DNA of 14,629 nucleotides, from contig JAHDGN010000025.1 of NCBI GenBank assembly GCA_020627645.1, positions 3,174 through 17,802 of the forward strand. The letters are read 5' to 3'. The notes under the pieces were generated by a model. That model had not been told where the DNA came from and ran no database searches. It was given only the letters and a program-made list of their open reading frames with translations. Source of the DNA: Akkermansiaceae bacterium. Its GTDB lineage: Bacteria; Verrucomicrobiota; Verrucomicrobiia; Verrucomicrobiales; Akkermansiaceae. Shown here piece by piece: positions 1 through 7,171 of the stretch. Both the position numbers and the translations under genes were made by a program. Within the stretch, counting starts at the first letter, position 1. The number at the start of each line of letters is the position of its first letter.

Positions 1-50
1 GGAGTTTTAACGTTATCAATGGCGACCGATCCGCCGACTAAGATTTTCAT
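1..50 (-). CDS. PfkB-family carbohydrate kinase, N-terminal fragment (partial)
   Basis: The ATG at 50-48 on the minus strand opens a frame reading MKILVGGSVAIDNVKTP before the window ends. A short beta-strand followed by GGSVAID is how PfkB/ribokinase-type sugar and nucleoside kinases begin: the first strand of the Rossmann-like fold, with the Asp that contacts the substrate hydroxyls. The gene starts 12 nt after the thiE stop codon, so it is probably the next gene of the acc-thiE transcript. There is no clear Shine-Dalgarno sequence in the 12-nt gap. Only 16 complete codons are visible, so the substrate cannot be guessed and even the family call rests on this short motif. Confidence 0.6.
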   Translation of the reverse strand, partial: MKILVGGSVAIDNVKT

Positions 51-62
51 ATTCAAATAGAG

Positions 63-704
63 CTAATTTCCGTGTCTCAACTTCTTCAAGATCTCCGAAG
101 CCAAAGATCGCGGGCAGGCAGCCAACAACAAATGAGAAACAACAACAACCCTTTTGGCTCCCGTGTTGATCACTTCGGAAAGATTCCCAGACTGAATCCC
201 CCCAATGCAAAAGCCTGGGCATCTCCCCTCTGCCAACTCCTCCATCTCCCGAATGTGCCCCAACCCAATCGATACCCTTCCCTCCTTGGTAGGCGTTGGA
301 TACAGCGGCCCAAACCCAAAGTAGTCCACTCCCTCCGCGATGGCCCCTCTCACCTGCTCAATCGAATGAGTCGAACGCCCAAACAGAAAATCTCCACCAA
401 CCAGTTTCCTCCAAGGGTCAAACGAACCGTCATCCTGCCCCAGATGCAACCCGTGAGCCCCCACCTCGAGAGCCAGTTCACCATGATCGTTGACAATAAA
501 CGGCACCCCAAAATCTTCACACAAATTCCTCAACTGCCTCGCCAAATCAATCAACTGGCTTGGATCAGCTCCCTTCGCTCTCAATTGCAAGACCCCAGCC
601 CCACCCTCCAAAAGCTGTCGACTCACCGCTACAGCCCGATCAAAGGAAAGGTAACCAAGGTCACAAATGGCGTATAATTTCGCCTTCTGAATCGCTCCTC
701 TCAC
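63..704 (-). CDS. thiE: Thiamine phosphate synthase ThiE
   Basis: Cytosolic TIM-barrel enzyme that joins hydroxymethylpyrimidine diphosphate to the thiazole phosphate to give thiamine phosphate. The 213 residues match the usual family size. Family motifs occur in order: QLRAKG (40-45, pyrimidine/diphosphate site), ND (72-73, with the metal-binding Asp), GLHLGQDD (85-92), STHS (111-114), GPLYPTPTK (132-140), IGGI (167-170) and a VVVVS strand near the end. These motifs make the assignment secure. The start is GTG at 704-702, whose bases overlap the accC TGA stop as GTGA, so translation is probably coupled to accC. No in-frame ATG lies near the N-terminus. Pairing thiE with fatty-acid genes is not a pathway link I recognise and may only reflect gene packing. 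No thiamine riboswitch is visible, because the gene lies inside an operon. Confidence 0.95.
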   Translation of the reverse strand: MRGAIQKAKLYAICDLGYLSFDRAVAVSRQLLEGGAGVLQLRAKGADPSQLIDLARQLRNLCEDFGVPFIVNDHGELALEVGAHGLHLGQDDGSFDPWRKLVGGDFLFGRSTHSIEQVRGAIAEGVDYFGFGPLYPTPTKEGRVSIGLGHIREMEELAEGRCPGFCIGGIQSGNLSEVINTGAKRVVVVSHLLLAACPRSLASEILKKLRHGN

Positions 705-2059
705 GAATCTGCACGCTCAGCCAGATAGTTTGCCACCCAGGCAATATCATACTTTCCATTGATGAAATCCGGATGATCGATGATCTCCTGCTGGAAAGGA
801 ATGGTCGTCTTGATCCCCCTCACCGTGAATTCCGACAACGCACGCTTCATCCGCGCAATCGCTACCGAACGACTGGACGCCGTGACAATCAACTTCGCAA
901 TCATCGAATCATAGTGCGGCGGCACAGTATACCCAGAATACACGTGCGTATCGACCCTCACCCCTTTGCCCCCAGGCGCATACCATAAATCAATCGTGCC
1001 AGGGCTCGGGGCAAAGTTGTTGTAAGGATCCTCAGCATTGATCCGACACTCGATCGAGTGCCCTCGAGGCTCCCCCTCCAAGACGTGCTCGGACATCGGC
1101 TCACCCGCCGCAATCCGAATCTGCTCCTTAATCAATTCACAACCCATCACCTCTTCCGTCACCGGGTGCTCCACCTGGATCCGGGTATTCATCTCCATAA
1201 AATAAAACTCCGTAGCATCAGCATTGACCAAATACTCAATCGTTCCCGCATTCCGATACCCAATCGCCTCAATCAAATCAACCGAAGCCTTCCCCATCCG
1301 CTGCCGCAATTCATCAGAAATCAAAGGACTTGGACATTCCTCAATGATCTTCTGATTCCTTCTCTGCATCGAACAATCACGCTCACCCAAATGAATGTAG
1401 TTTCCATGTTCATCAGCAAGAATTTGAAATTCAATATGATGAGGCTCGAGAACCAACTTCTCGATGTAGCAATCACCATTGTTAAAACACGCCTCCGCCT
1501 CCTTCGATGCTGCCTGAAATGCTGACTCAAACTCACTTTCGTCCATCGCCGGACGCATCCCTCGACCACCTCCACCAGCCGTCGCTTTAATCATCACCGG
1601 AAATCCAATCCCTTTCGCAAGCTCCAAACCTTCGGCAATGTCAGTAACAATCCCATCTGAACCGGGCGTCACTGGCACCCCATTCGCCGTCGCCGTTGCC
1701 CGAGCCGTATTCTTATCTCCCATCGTGCGAATAACTTCAGCCGATGGACCAATAAATTTGATATGACAACTCTCACAAATCTCCGCAAACCGAGCGTTTT
1801 CAGACAAAAAACCATACCCCGGATGAATCGCATCAGCCCCCGTAATCTCCGCTGCAGCAATGATTCGATCGGGCTTTAAGTAACTCTCCTTACTTGGCCC
1901 AGTCCCAATACATACCGCATCATCAGCTAACTGAACATGCATCGAATCAATATCCGCCTCCGAATAAACCGCGACCGATTCCACCCCCAATTCTCGACAA
2001 GCCCGAATGATCCGAAGGGCAATCTCCCCACGGTTTGCCACCAATACCTTGGAAAACAT
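701..2059 (-). CDS. accC: Acetyl-CoA carboxylase, biotin carboxylase subunit AccC
   Basis: Uses ATP and bicarbonate to carboxylate the biotin carried on AccB, the first half-reaction of malonyl-CoA synthesis. At 452 residues it is the size of the free-standing bacterial subunit, not of a fused pyruvate or propionyl carboxylase. The N-terminal domain begins VLVANRGEIALRIIRACRELG. The ATP-grasp glycine loop is GGGGRGM (162-168). The metal and bicarbonate site EMNTRIQVEHPVTEE (289-303) retains the Glu, Asn, Arg, Gln and Glu expected for catalysis, and the C-terminal domain carries CRINAEDP (338-345). The ATG start at 2059 lies 24 nt after the accB stop, with no obvious Shine-Dalgarno sequence. 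Carboxyltransferase genes (accA, accD) are not in the window, so the enzyme must be completed from elsewhere in the genome. Confidence 0.97.
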   Translation of the reverse strand: MFSKVLVANRGEIALRIIRACRELGVESVAVYSEADIDSMHVQLADDAVCIGTGPSKESYLKPDRIIAAAEITGADAIHPGYGFLSENARFAEICESCHIKFIGPSAEVIRTMGDKNTARATATANGVPVTPGSDGIVTDIAEGLELAKGIGFPVMIKATAGGGGRGMRPAMDESEFESAFQAASKEAEACFNNGDCYIEKLVLEPHHIEFQILADEHGNYIHLGERDCSMQRRNQKIIEECPSPLISDELRQRMGKASVDLIEAIGYRNAGTIEYLVNADATEFYFMEMNTRIQVEHPVTEEVMGCELIKEQIRIAAGEPMSEHVLEGEPRGHSIECRINAEDPYNNFAPSPGTIDLWYAPGGKGVRVDTHVYSGYTVPPHYDSMIAKLIVTASSRSVAIARMKRALSEFTVRGIKTTIPFQQEIIDHPDFINGKYDIAWVANYLAERADS

Positions 2060-2083
2060 GACTAAAAACGACGTTGAGTAGGC

Positions 2084-2554
2084 CTACTGAATGCGAAAGA
2101 GCGGATCTCCAAATTGCACCGCAGTCCCGTCATCCACACAAATTTGAGAAATGACACCCGACTGCTCGGCCCTAATCTCATTCATCACCTTCATCGCCTC
2201 AATAATACACAAAGTCTGACCCTCACTCACCGTATCACCAACATTCACAAAATTAGGCGATTCTGGAGAAGGCTTACGATAAAACGTCCCCACCATAGGT
2301 GAAGGAATCTCATCTCCCGACGCGACTTCAGTAGTCTCAGGAGCCGAACCAGCATCTAAATTCTGCACAGAAGGCGCCACCGACTGGACCGCAGGCGCCG
2401 CAGCCATCGGAACGCTTCCCATCAGTTTTTGAACCTCAGAAAGATCAGTCCCCTTCTTAAGCTTCAAATTGAAATCATCTTTTTCAAACTCGAACTGGGA
2501 GAGGCCATGCTCGTCCATCAGCTCCACGATTTTACGAATTTCGTTCAGGTCCAC
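2084..2554 (-). CDS. accB: Acetyl-CoA carboxylase, biotin carboxyl carrier protein AccB
   Basis: Small carrier whose biotin shuttles CO2 between AccC and the carboxyltransferase. The layout is typical: an N-terminal helical segment (MDLNEIRKIVELMDEHGLSQ), an Ala/Pro/Ser/Val-rich flexible linker (about 45-80) and a C-terminal biotinyl domain (about 82-156). The biotin acceptor is Lys122 in EAMKVMNE, and the domain opens with the usual SPMVGTFY. The 156 residues match the family. The start is GTG at 2554-2552. The frame offers no better start before the conserved MDLNEIRKI segment, and no clear Shine-Dalgarno sequence precedes it. It is the first gene of a minus-strand operon accB-accC-thiE-kinase. 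A candidate promoter lies about 40 nt upstream. Confidence 0.96.
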   Translation of the reverse strand: MDLNEIRKIVELMDEHGLSQFEFEKDDFNLKLKKGTDLSEVQKLMGSVPMAAAPAVQSVAPSVQNLDAGSAPETTEVASGDEIPSPMVGTFYRKPSPESPNFVNVGDTVSEGQTLCIIEAMKVMNEIRAEQSGVISQICVDDGTAVQFGDPLFRIQ

Positions 2555-2595
2555 GGAAGTGTCGGAATGTTAAATCAAGCGATTGCTTGGCGCGC

Positions 2596-2623
2596 AGTAT
2601 GCCAAAATTCATTCGATCGGCAA
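2596..2623 (-). promoter_or_regulatory. Candidate promoter of the accB operon
   Basis: On the minus strand, TTGCCG (2623-2618) is followed after 16 nt by CATACT (2601-2596). A TGG directly before the -10 makes an extended -10 element. Transcription would start near 2589, leaving a leader of about 35 nt. The -35 and -10 each match four of six consensus positions, so this is a plausible but unproven site. Confidence 0.35.
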
Positions 2624-2788
2624 CCCAGAAGACTTTCCAATGTCAAAGCCCCCCAAACAGGGCTAACTCACTTTAGATTGTGGTGGGGAAAAATAGACCA
2701 CAACATCTTGTGTTACTCCATTGTGCGAAGCGATTTGGACAATCAAGAAGTTGAGCTCTAGCGGGCAGTCAATCTTTCAAAGTGGAAT

Positions 2789-2819
2789 TTGAAGTTTGCG
2801 CAAACCCTTTAAATATAAG
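2789..2819 (+). promoter_or_regulatory. Candidate promoter of the ABC transporter operon with embedded palindrome
   Basis: TTGAAG (2789-2794) and TATAAG (2814-2819) form a -35/-10 pair with a long 19-nt spacer. The perfect palindrome GTTTGCGCAAAC (2794-2805) occupies the spacer, where a bound repressor, or a DNA-twisting activator as used at 19-nt spacers, would act. The leader to the GTG start would be about 140 nt. The call is speculative. Confidence 0.3.
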
Positions 2820-2966
2820 ACCTCCAAAGCGAGTTTGCCCTGCCCCCCCAAAGACCCCGGTCACTTTATCCTTCCAATTCCATGACAAATCAATGAATCT
2901 AGGAGAAGTGACTTTGACGAAAAACGTCAGCCCGCACCACTATCCAAACAAAACTAATCGCGACCA

Positions 2967-4820
2967 GTGCTAGAACTTAAGGACGTCTGCTTCACCATTC
3001 AAAAAGACGGAGAACCCGTTAATCTCGTCGATAAAGCAAGCCTCCGTATTCCACGAGGCCACTTCATGGCCATCGTAGGCCCCTCCGGTTGCGGAAAAAC
3101 GACCCTTTTAAAAACAATCGCTGGACTCAATCCAGAATCCGATGGCTCCCTCTGGTGGAATAACCGAAATCTCTCCGAAGAAGGAGACCTAGAGCCTAAC
3201 GAAATCGGATACGTCCCCCAATTTTCAATCGCTTACGATCAACTCACCGTCGACGAATCAATCGAAGCCGCCACCAAACTCCGTGTCCGAACGAAAAACT
3301 CCAAAGATCTCGACCAAAAAATCGACCAAGTTCTCGCCGAAACGGGCCTCACCGAAATTGCAGATCGCCCCGTAAGCGTGCTCTCCGGCGGACAGAAAAG
3401 ACGCCTAGGACTAGCTATGGAGCTAGTTTCACAACCGAAACTCCTCCTCTGTGACGAGGTCACAAGCGGCTTGGACCCCAGATCTGAACGAGAAATCGTC
3501 AATCTCCTCCACGACATCTCACGCGAACAAGGACGAATTGTCCTCTCCGTCACCCACTCGCTCGCCCACCTCGAACTCTACGACTCCATCCTGGTCCTTC
3601 ACCAAGGACGAGTCGCATTCCACGGATCTCCAGGCCAACTCACCCACTACTTTGGCGTGGAAAATACCGAAATGGTCTACCCCCAACTCGCCAAACAAGA
3701 CTCGACCAAATGGCAACAGTCCTGGCTCAAACACGTTGAAAGCTATTACTCCAAGCTCGAAAAAAACCGCAAAGAACTCATCGAACAAGGAATCCTCAAA
3801 CTTCCCCCACACCTCGCCGAATCCGAAAATGACGATACCGCAGAAGAGGACGAAACCGTCGAAGACGAAAACAAAACCACAGACCTAGAGAACCTCGAAG
3901 ACGATGACTCCCCAACCGAAAAAAGAAAACCCAAAAAAGCAAGCCCTCCTCCCCCAGTAAGGCCGCCAAGCCTCGTCAGTCAGTTCACCACCCTCCTCGG
4001 AAGAAGACTCAAGATCTTTTTCCGCGACCGTGGACAAGTCTTCCTTCAGCTTGCCATCTTAATCTGCTTTCCCATCCTCGTCGCACTCTTCTCCCCTCGC
4101 GCTAACGAAAACATGCGCAAATATTCCGAAACCACCAACGCTTCAGAAAGAGAAGTAGCACTCGAGGACAAAGCGGTCAAAGAAGACCGACTTCGGGTCG
4201 GATCTGCTGTCTCTGCTATCATTATGTTCCAAGCAGTACTCCTGTCTCTAATGGGAGCGAACAATGCCGCCAGAGAAATAGCCGGAGAACGAGAAATTCT
4301 AGAAAAAGAAAAATTTGGAGGCGTCAGCCCTATTGCCTATCTCCTCAGCAAAGTCGTCTTCCTATCCGGGTTGGTTCTCGTTCAATCGCTTTGGATGGCA
4401 GGCTTCGTTGAATTCTTTTGGCAATTTAAAGGCCCCTCCTTCACGACTCATGTCGTTTTCCTAATCATGATAAATGCTGCAATGACCGCCATTTGCCTCG
4501 GTATTTCCAGCCTCATGAACTCCCCCGACAAAGCTTCCTTACTCTCCATTTACCTGGTCGGTTTCCAACTCCCCCTCTCAGGCGCCGTTCTAGCTCTTGA
4601 AAAAAATCTCGAACCCTTCTTCCAACCATTCATTTCTGCCTACTGGGCATGGTCCGGCAGCTTGGACTCACTCTCAGGTCAATACCGAGCCGCCATCAAA
4701 TCCGTAACCGAAACAAACTTATCGGCAGCAAATATCTGCTTCTTCGTCCTAGGCGCCCACATCATCATCGGATTAGTGGCCTCCTTCGTTGGAACTTCTC
4801 GCCCTCAATGGGAAAATTAA
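2967..4820 (+). CDS. ABCG-type half transporter: ATPase fused to ABC-2 permease
   Basis: Inner-membrane ATP-driven transporter with one ATPase and one membrane domain, expected to work as a dimer. The ATPase half (about 1-235) is intact: Walker A GPSGCGKTT with Lys44, Q-loop Gln85, signature LSGGQ (139-143), Walker B LLLCDE (159-164), SGLD D-loop and switch His197. A linker (about 285-335) is packed with Asp and Glu, then a KRKPKK stretch and a run of prolines. The ABC-2 membrane half (about 340-612) has roughly six hydrophobic segments and the EREILEKEKFGG element typical of ABCG-like proteins. This domain order and the 617-residue length match White/ABCG half transporters. The start is GTG; an in-frame stop (TAA at 2955) lies just upstream and the next Met falls at the Walker A strand, too late. 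Two small-spacing genes follow on the same strand. The substrate is unknown; lipids, pigments or envelope polymers are possible, and export is more likely than import. Confidence 0.9.
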   Translation: MLELKDVCFTIQKDGEPVNLVDKASLRIPRGHFMAIVGPSGCGKTTLLKTIAGLNPESDGSLWWNNRNLSEEGDLEPNEIGYVPQFSIAYDQLTVDESIEAATKLRVRTKNSKDLDQKIDQVLAETGLTEIADRPVSVLSGGQKRRLGLAMELVSQPKLLLCDEVTSGLDPRSEREIVNLLHDISREQGRIVLSVTHSLAHLELYDSILVLHQGRVAFHGSPGQLTHYFGVENTEMVYPQLAKQDSTKWQQSWLKHVESYYSKLEKNRKELIEQGILKLPPHLAESENDDTAEEDETVEDENKTTDLENLEDDDSPTEKRKPKKASPPPPVRPPSLVSQFTTLLGRRLKIFFRDRGQVFLQLAILICFPILVALFSPRANENMRKYSETTNASEREVALEDKAVKEDRLRVGSAVSAIIMFQAVLLSLMGANNAAREIAGEREILEKEKFGGVSPIAYLLSKVVFLSGLVLVQSLWMAGFVEFFWQFKGPSFTTHVVFLIMINAAMTAICLGISSLMNSPDKASLLSIYLVGFQLPLSGAVLALEKNLEPFFQPFISAYWAWSGSLDSLSGQYRAAIKSVTETNLSAANICFFVLGAHIIIGLVASFVGTSRPQWEN

Positions 4821-4844
4821 AAAATTAATCTATATTCAAATATC

Positions 4845-5246
4845 ATGCCTCGTCGCGCAAGCTCTGGAATCAACTCAACAGCCCTGATCATCGGCGCTGT
4901 CGTCCTCGCTCTTCTGATCGGTATCGGGTTCTGGTTCGTCAACCAAGACCCCTCAGCCTATAAATCCAAACCACTCGTCATTGCCAATCACTTTGATAAT
5001 TTTAGCTCATTATCAGGCAACAATAATTCCGTGACCGGCATCCTCCACAAACGCCCTTCCAGCGATTCTGAAGACGAAATCGTGGTTCTCAGAGAAGAAA
5101 TCAACGGGAAAGACCCCTCATTTTTAGTGATTCGTATTCCACCAAGCGTAAAAGGTGATAATCTACTCCTTGAAAACGAATATACCTTCGACGTCGAATT
5201 CGAAAGAAATGGCATCGCCGTCGCCAAAGCCTTCAAAGCCAAATAA
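4845..5246 (+). CDS. Single-pass membrane protein of unknown function
   Basis: I do not recognise this 133-residue protein. A short basic N-terminus (MPRRASSG) leads into one strongly hydrophobic helix (about 10-32), which predicts a membrane anchor with the rest outside the cytoplasm. The remaining 100 residues alternate hydrophobic and charged positions (for example VVLREEIN, FLVIRIPP, YTFDVEFERNG), which suggests a small beta-rich domain. It begins with ATG 24 nt after the ABC transporter stop and ends 35 nt before the next gene, so all three are probably co-transcribed. It has no lipobox, Cys pair or catalytic motif. A reasonable inference is an accessory subunit that links the transporter to the secreted protein encoded downstream. 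Confidence 0.75.
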   Translation: MPRRASSGINSTALIIGAVVLALLIGIGFWFVNQDPSAYKSKPLVIANHFDNFSSLSGNNNSVTGILHKRPSSDSEDEIVVLREEINGKDPSFLVIRIPPSVKGDNLLLENEYTFDVEFERNGIAVAKAFKAK

Positions 5247-5281
5247 TTCCAAACGCAAAACCTAAGACCTCCACCTAAACC

Positions 5282-7159
5282 ATGAAAAACACCATCCTAA
5301 CGCTCTCACTCCTCGGACTGCCAACTCTCGGGCAAGTCTACACGCCTCCAGCCACCAAACCCACCACCAACACCCAACCCACCGATACCTTCTCTCGCCC
5401 CGCGACAAGCTCCAATAACCCAGGATCCAATTCCAACAACTCCCTTTTTGGGAACGAAATCGCGACCTTCGACCCATCAAATGACACCGTTCAATTTAAC
5501 GGCAAAACCTTTGCCGCTGAAGACAACCGACTCTTCCGAGCTCGCTTCGTTAAATACCTCAACGAACCCGAAAAAAATTCAGCCGAAGCCCAACGATACC
5601 GGAAAACGATCGACACCATCCTCAAGCTCGTTTCTCCACACAATAAAAAGAAAGGCGGTTTCGCAAAAGCAGTCGCCCTTCTCCCAAGCGCATCCGAATA
5701 CCCCGGCGACTCCGGCCTCTCGGAATCACTCAGCAACGCCATCTACGCCGCAGTTCTCTCCAATCGCAACCACGCCCAGACCAAACAAGTCATTAACGAG
5801 CTCGAAAGAGAAAAGAAGAGGCGCATCCGAACCGCCGACTTCATCGCCAAACAAAGCACCGGTGAGGAAATAGGAGAATCCAAAAAAGCGGGCCAAGGCA
5901 GCCAAGGAAACGCCAAAGTAAATCCCACCCCAGGGAAAGGAATTGGATCAGCCAGATACGCCGAACACCTACGTCGCATTGTCGCCATCGAAGCTGCCAA
6001 AAAAACCAAGGAAGCAGAAAATAGAGTCAAAAGAGAAGTCGCAAAGGTCCAGTACCAAGCCATGATGGTGCAATTCTTCGTCCAACGAAGATTCCAACAC
6101 GTACGAATGGCTGCCCGGTTTTATCACCACCTCTGGAGAGATGGAGACAACAAACTCGAAATCAAAAAAGGCTCAGATCTCTACCAAGTCTTCAGCGACA
6201 CCGTCGGATTTAGCCCCACTGTCTCCAGCCTCGACACCATGGCTACCGAAGCCATCACCGACATTGATGAAGGAGTCGAAGCCTTCCTCCACCTCGTCAA
6301 AGAACAAGAAATCTACTCCGCCTCAAAAGCCCTCATGGACTCTTTTGTCCCAGGAGAATTCATGCCTTCCGTCAACACCCTTCCCCGAACCGAGAAACGA
6401 AAGATTCTCAAATTCATCCGAGCCACCAACACCCTTAAAAACGCCGGCGAAGCCAAAGACTATGCCACCGCCCTGAAAATCCTCGATCAATTAAAGACAG
6501 AAGCCAACGACTTCGACGGCACGAAATATCGAGCCCAAATAACCGCCGCGATCATGGGCAGCAACATGAGCGTCAACAAAGCAAAGAACCACCTCATCTC
6601 AAACCAATCAGAAGAAGCCCAAAAAGAACTCGGCATCGCCGCTTCTCTCTGGCCCCTCAACCCAAAACTCAAAGAATTCAACGACCTCATCGAAGACAGC
6701 TCCCCCATCCTCCAAGCGAAAAACGACTTCGACCGACTCTTTGCCGAGCAAAATTATCGCGAAGTCGTCAAACGAAAATACGACTTCACTCTCGCAGTTC
6801 GCGATGACCCTGAACGCCGCGCAATGCTCGACCAAGTCATCGAAAACATTACCGAAATCGACTCAACGATTAGAGAAGCTAGAGCATTCTCAGATAATGG
6901 CCAAGATTACGCCGCCTATGAGAAGCTGACCAAAACTCTCGAACGCTTCCCTGATGATCCCAAAATCAATCGAATCGTCGCCGAAACCGCTCCCAAGGTT
7001 GCCAACTTCACCAACGCACTGCAAAGAGCCAAAAAACATGAAGAGCGTGGCAACGTCGGATCAGCTCTCTCATGGTTCTACAAAGCCAAACACCTCCATC
7101 CCGGGAGCGAAAAAGCTGAAGAAGGAATCGAAAGACTGCTGAAATTGGTCTCAAACTGA
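5282..7159 (+). CDS. Secreted helical-repeat (TPR-like) protein of unknown function
   Basis: This 625-residue protein starts with a short signal peptide (MKNTILTLSLLGLPTLGQ), with no lipobox. A low-complexity Pro/Thr/Ser/Asn segment follows (about 20-55). Residues 55-160 are mixed; 165-260 are charged and helical, with a Gly-rich break near 203-222 and a likely coiled coil (about 228-258). The C-terminal half (about 380-620) repeats helix pairs spaced like TPR units, such as AKDYATALKILDQLK, EQNYREVVKRKYD, GQDYAAYEKLTKTLERFPDD and GNVGSALSWFYKAKHLHPG. TPR-type proteins scaffold protein contacts, so a periplasmic adaptor role is inferred, with the ABC transporter and small membrane protein as likely partners. 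No enzymatic motif is visible. The coding strand is extremely C-rich. The gene ends 12 nt from the convergent DUF971 gene. Confidence 0.8.
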   Translation: MKNTILTLSLLGLPTLGQVYTPPATKPTTNTQPTDTFSRPATSSNNPGSNSNNSLFGNEIATFDPSNDTVQFNGKTFAAEDNRLFRARFVKYLNEPEKNSAEAQRYRKTIDTILKLVSPHNKKKGGFAKAVALLPSASEYPGDSGLSESLSNAIYAAVLSNRNHAQTKQVINELEREKKRRIRTADFIAKQSTGEEIGESKKAGQGSQGNAKVNPTPGKGIGSARYAEHLRRIVAIEAAKKTKEAENRVKREVAKVQYQAMMVQFFVQRRFQHVRMAARFYHHLWRDGDNKLEIKKGSDLYQVFSDTVGFSPTVSSLDTMATEAITDIDEGVEAFLHLVKEQEIYSASKALMDSFVPGEFMPSVNTLPRTEKRKILKFIRATNTLKNAGEAKDYATALKILDQLKTEANDFDGTKYRAQITAAIMGSNMSVNKAKNHLISNQSEEAQKELGIAASLWPLNPKLKEFNDLIEDSSPILQAKNDFDRLFAEQNYREVVKRKYDFTLAVRDDPERRAMLDQVIENITEIDSTIREARAFSDNGQDYAAYEKLTKTLERFPDDPKINRIVAETAPKVANFTNALQRAKKHEERGNVGSALSWFYKAKHLHPGSEKAEEGIERLLKLVSN

Positions 7160-7163
7160 CCAA
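7145..7163. terminator. Weak hairpin between convergent genes
   Basis: TTGGTC (7145-7150) pairs perfectly with GACCAA (7158-7163) around a 7-nt loop, with the plus-strand TGA stop inside the structure. It sits exactly where two transcripts converge, so it could halt or stabilise both. Neither strand has a proper T-run after it, so intrinsic termination is doubtful. Confidence 0.3.
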
Positions 7164-7171
7164 ATCAGCTT

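Larger units (their letters stand above)
2555..2966. other. 412-nt divergent intergenic region between accB and the ABC transporter
   Basis: This is the only long gene-free stretch. The short open frames in it have no recognisable protein features, and I see no tRNA-like or riboswitch-like fold. It contains a small stem-loop at 2576-2589 (CAAGC-GATT-GCTTG) in the accB leader, an inverted repeat TTGTGGT-N12-ACCACAA at 2678-2703, a perfect palindrome GTTTGCGCAAAC at 2794-2805, a small TGACG-AAAAA-CGTCA stem at 2915-2929, and candidate promoters in both directions. It therefore looks like a shared regulatory region. Confidence 0.6.

Noticed and set aside
72..677. 201-residue plus-strand open frame opposite thiE
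   Set aside because: It lies antisense to a gene with all ThiE motifs, and its translation is Pro/Ser/Gln/Arg-rich with no domain, as expected from reading a C-rich strand.
2429..2761. 110-residue plus-strand open frame running from accB into the intergenic region
   Set aside because: The first half is antisense to accB and the rest has no signal, motif or ribosome-binding site.
2860..2912. Inverted copies GTCACTT and AAGTGAC
   Set aside because: The arms are 39 nt apart and only 7 nt long, which is easily expected by chance in this A/C-rich sequence.
2782..2973. 63-residue open frame just before the ABC transporter
   Set aside because: It overlaps the transporter start in another frame and covers the candidate promoter and palindrome; the translation shows no recognisable features.
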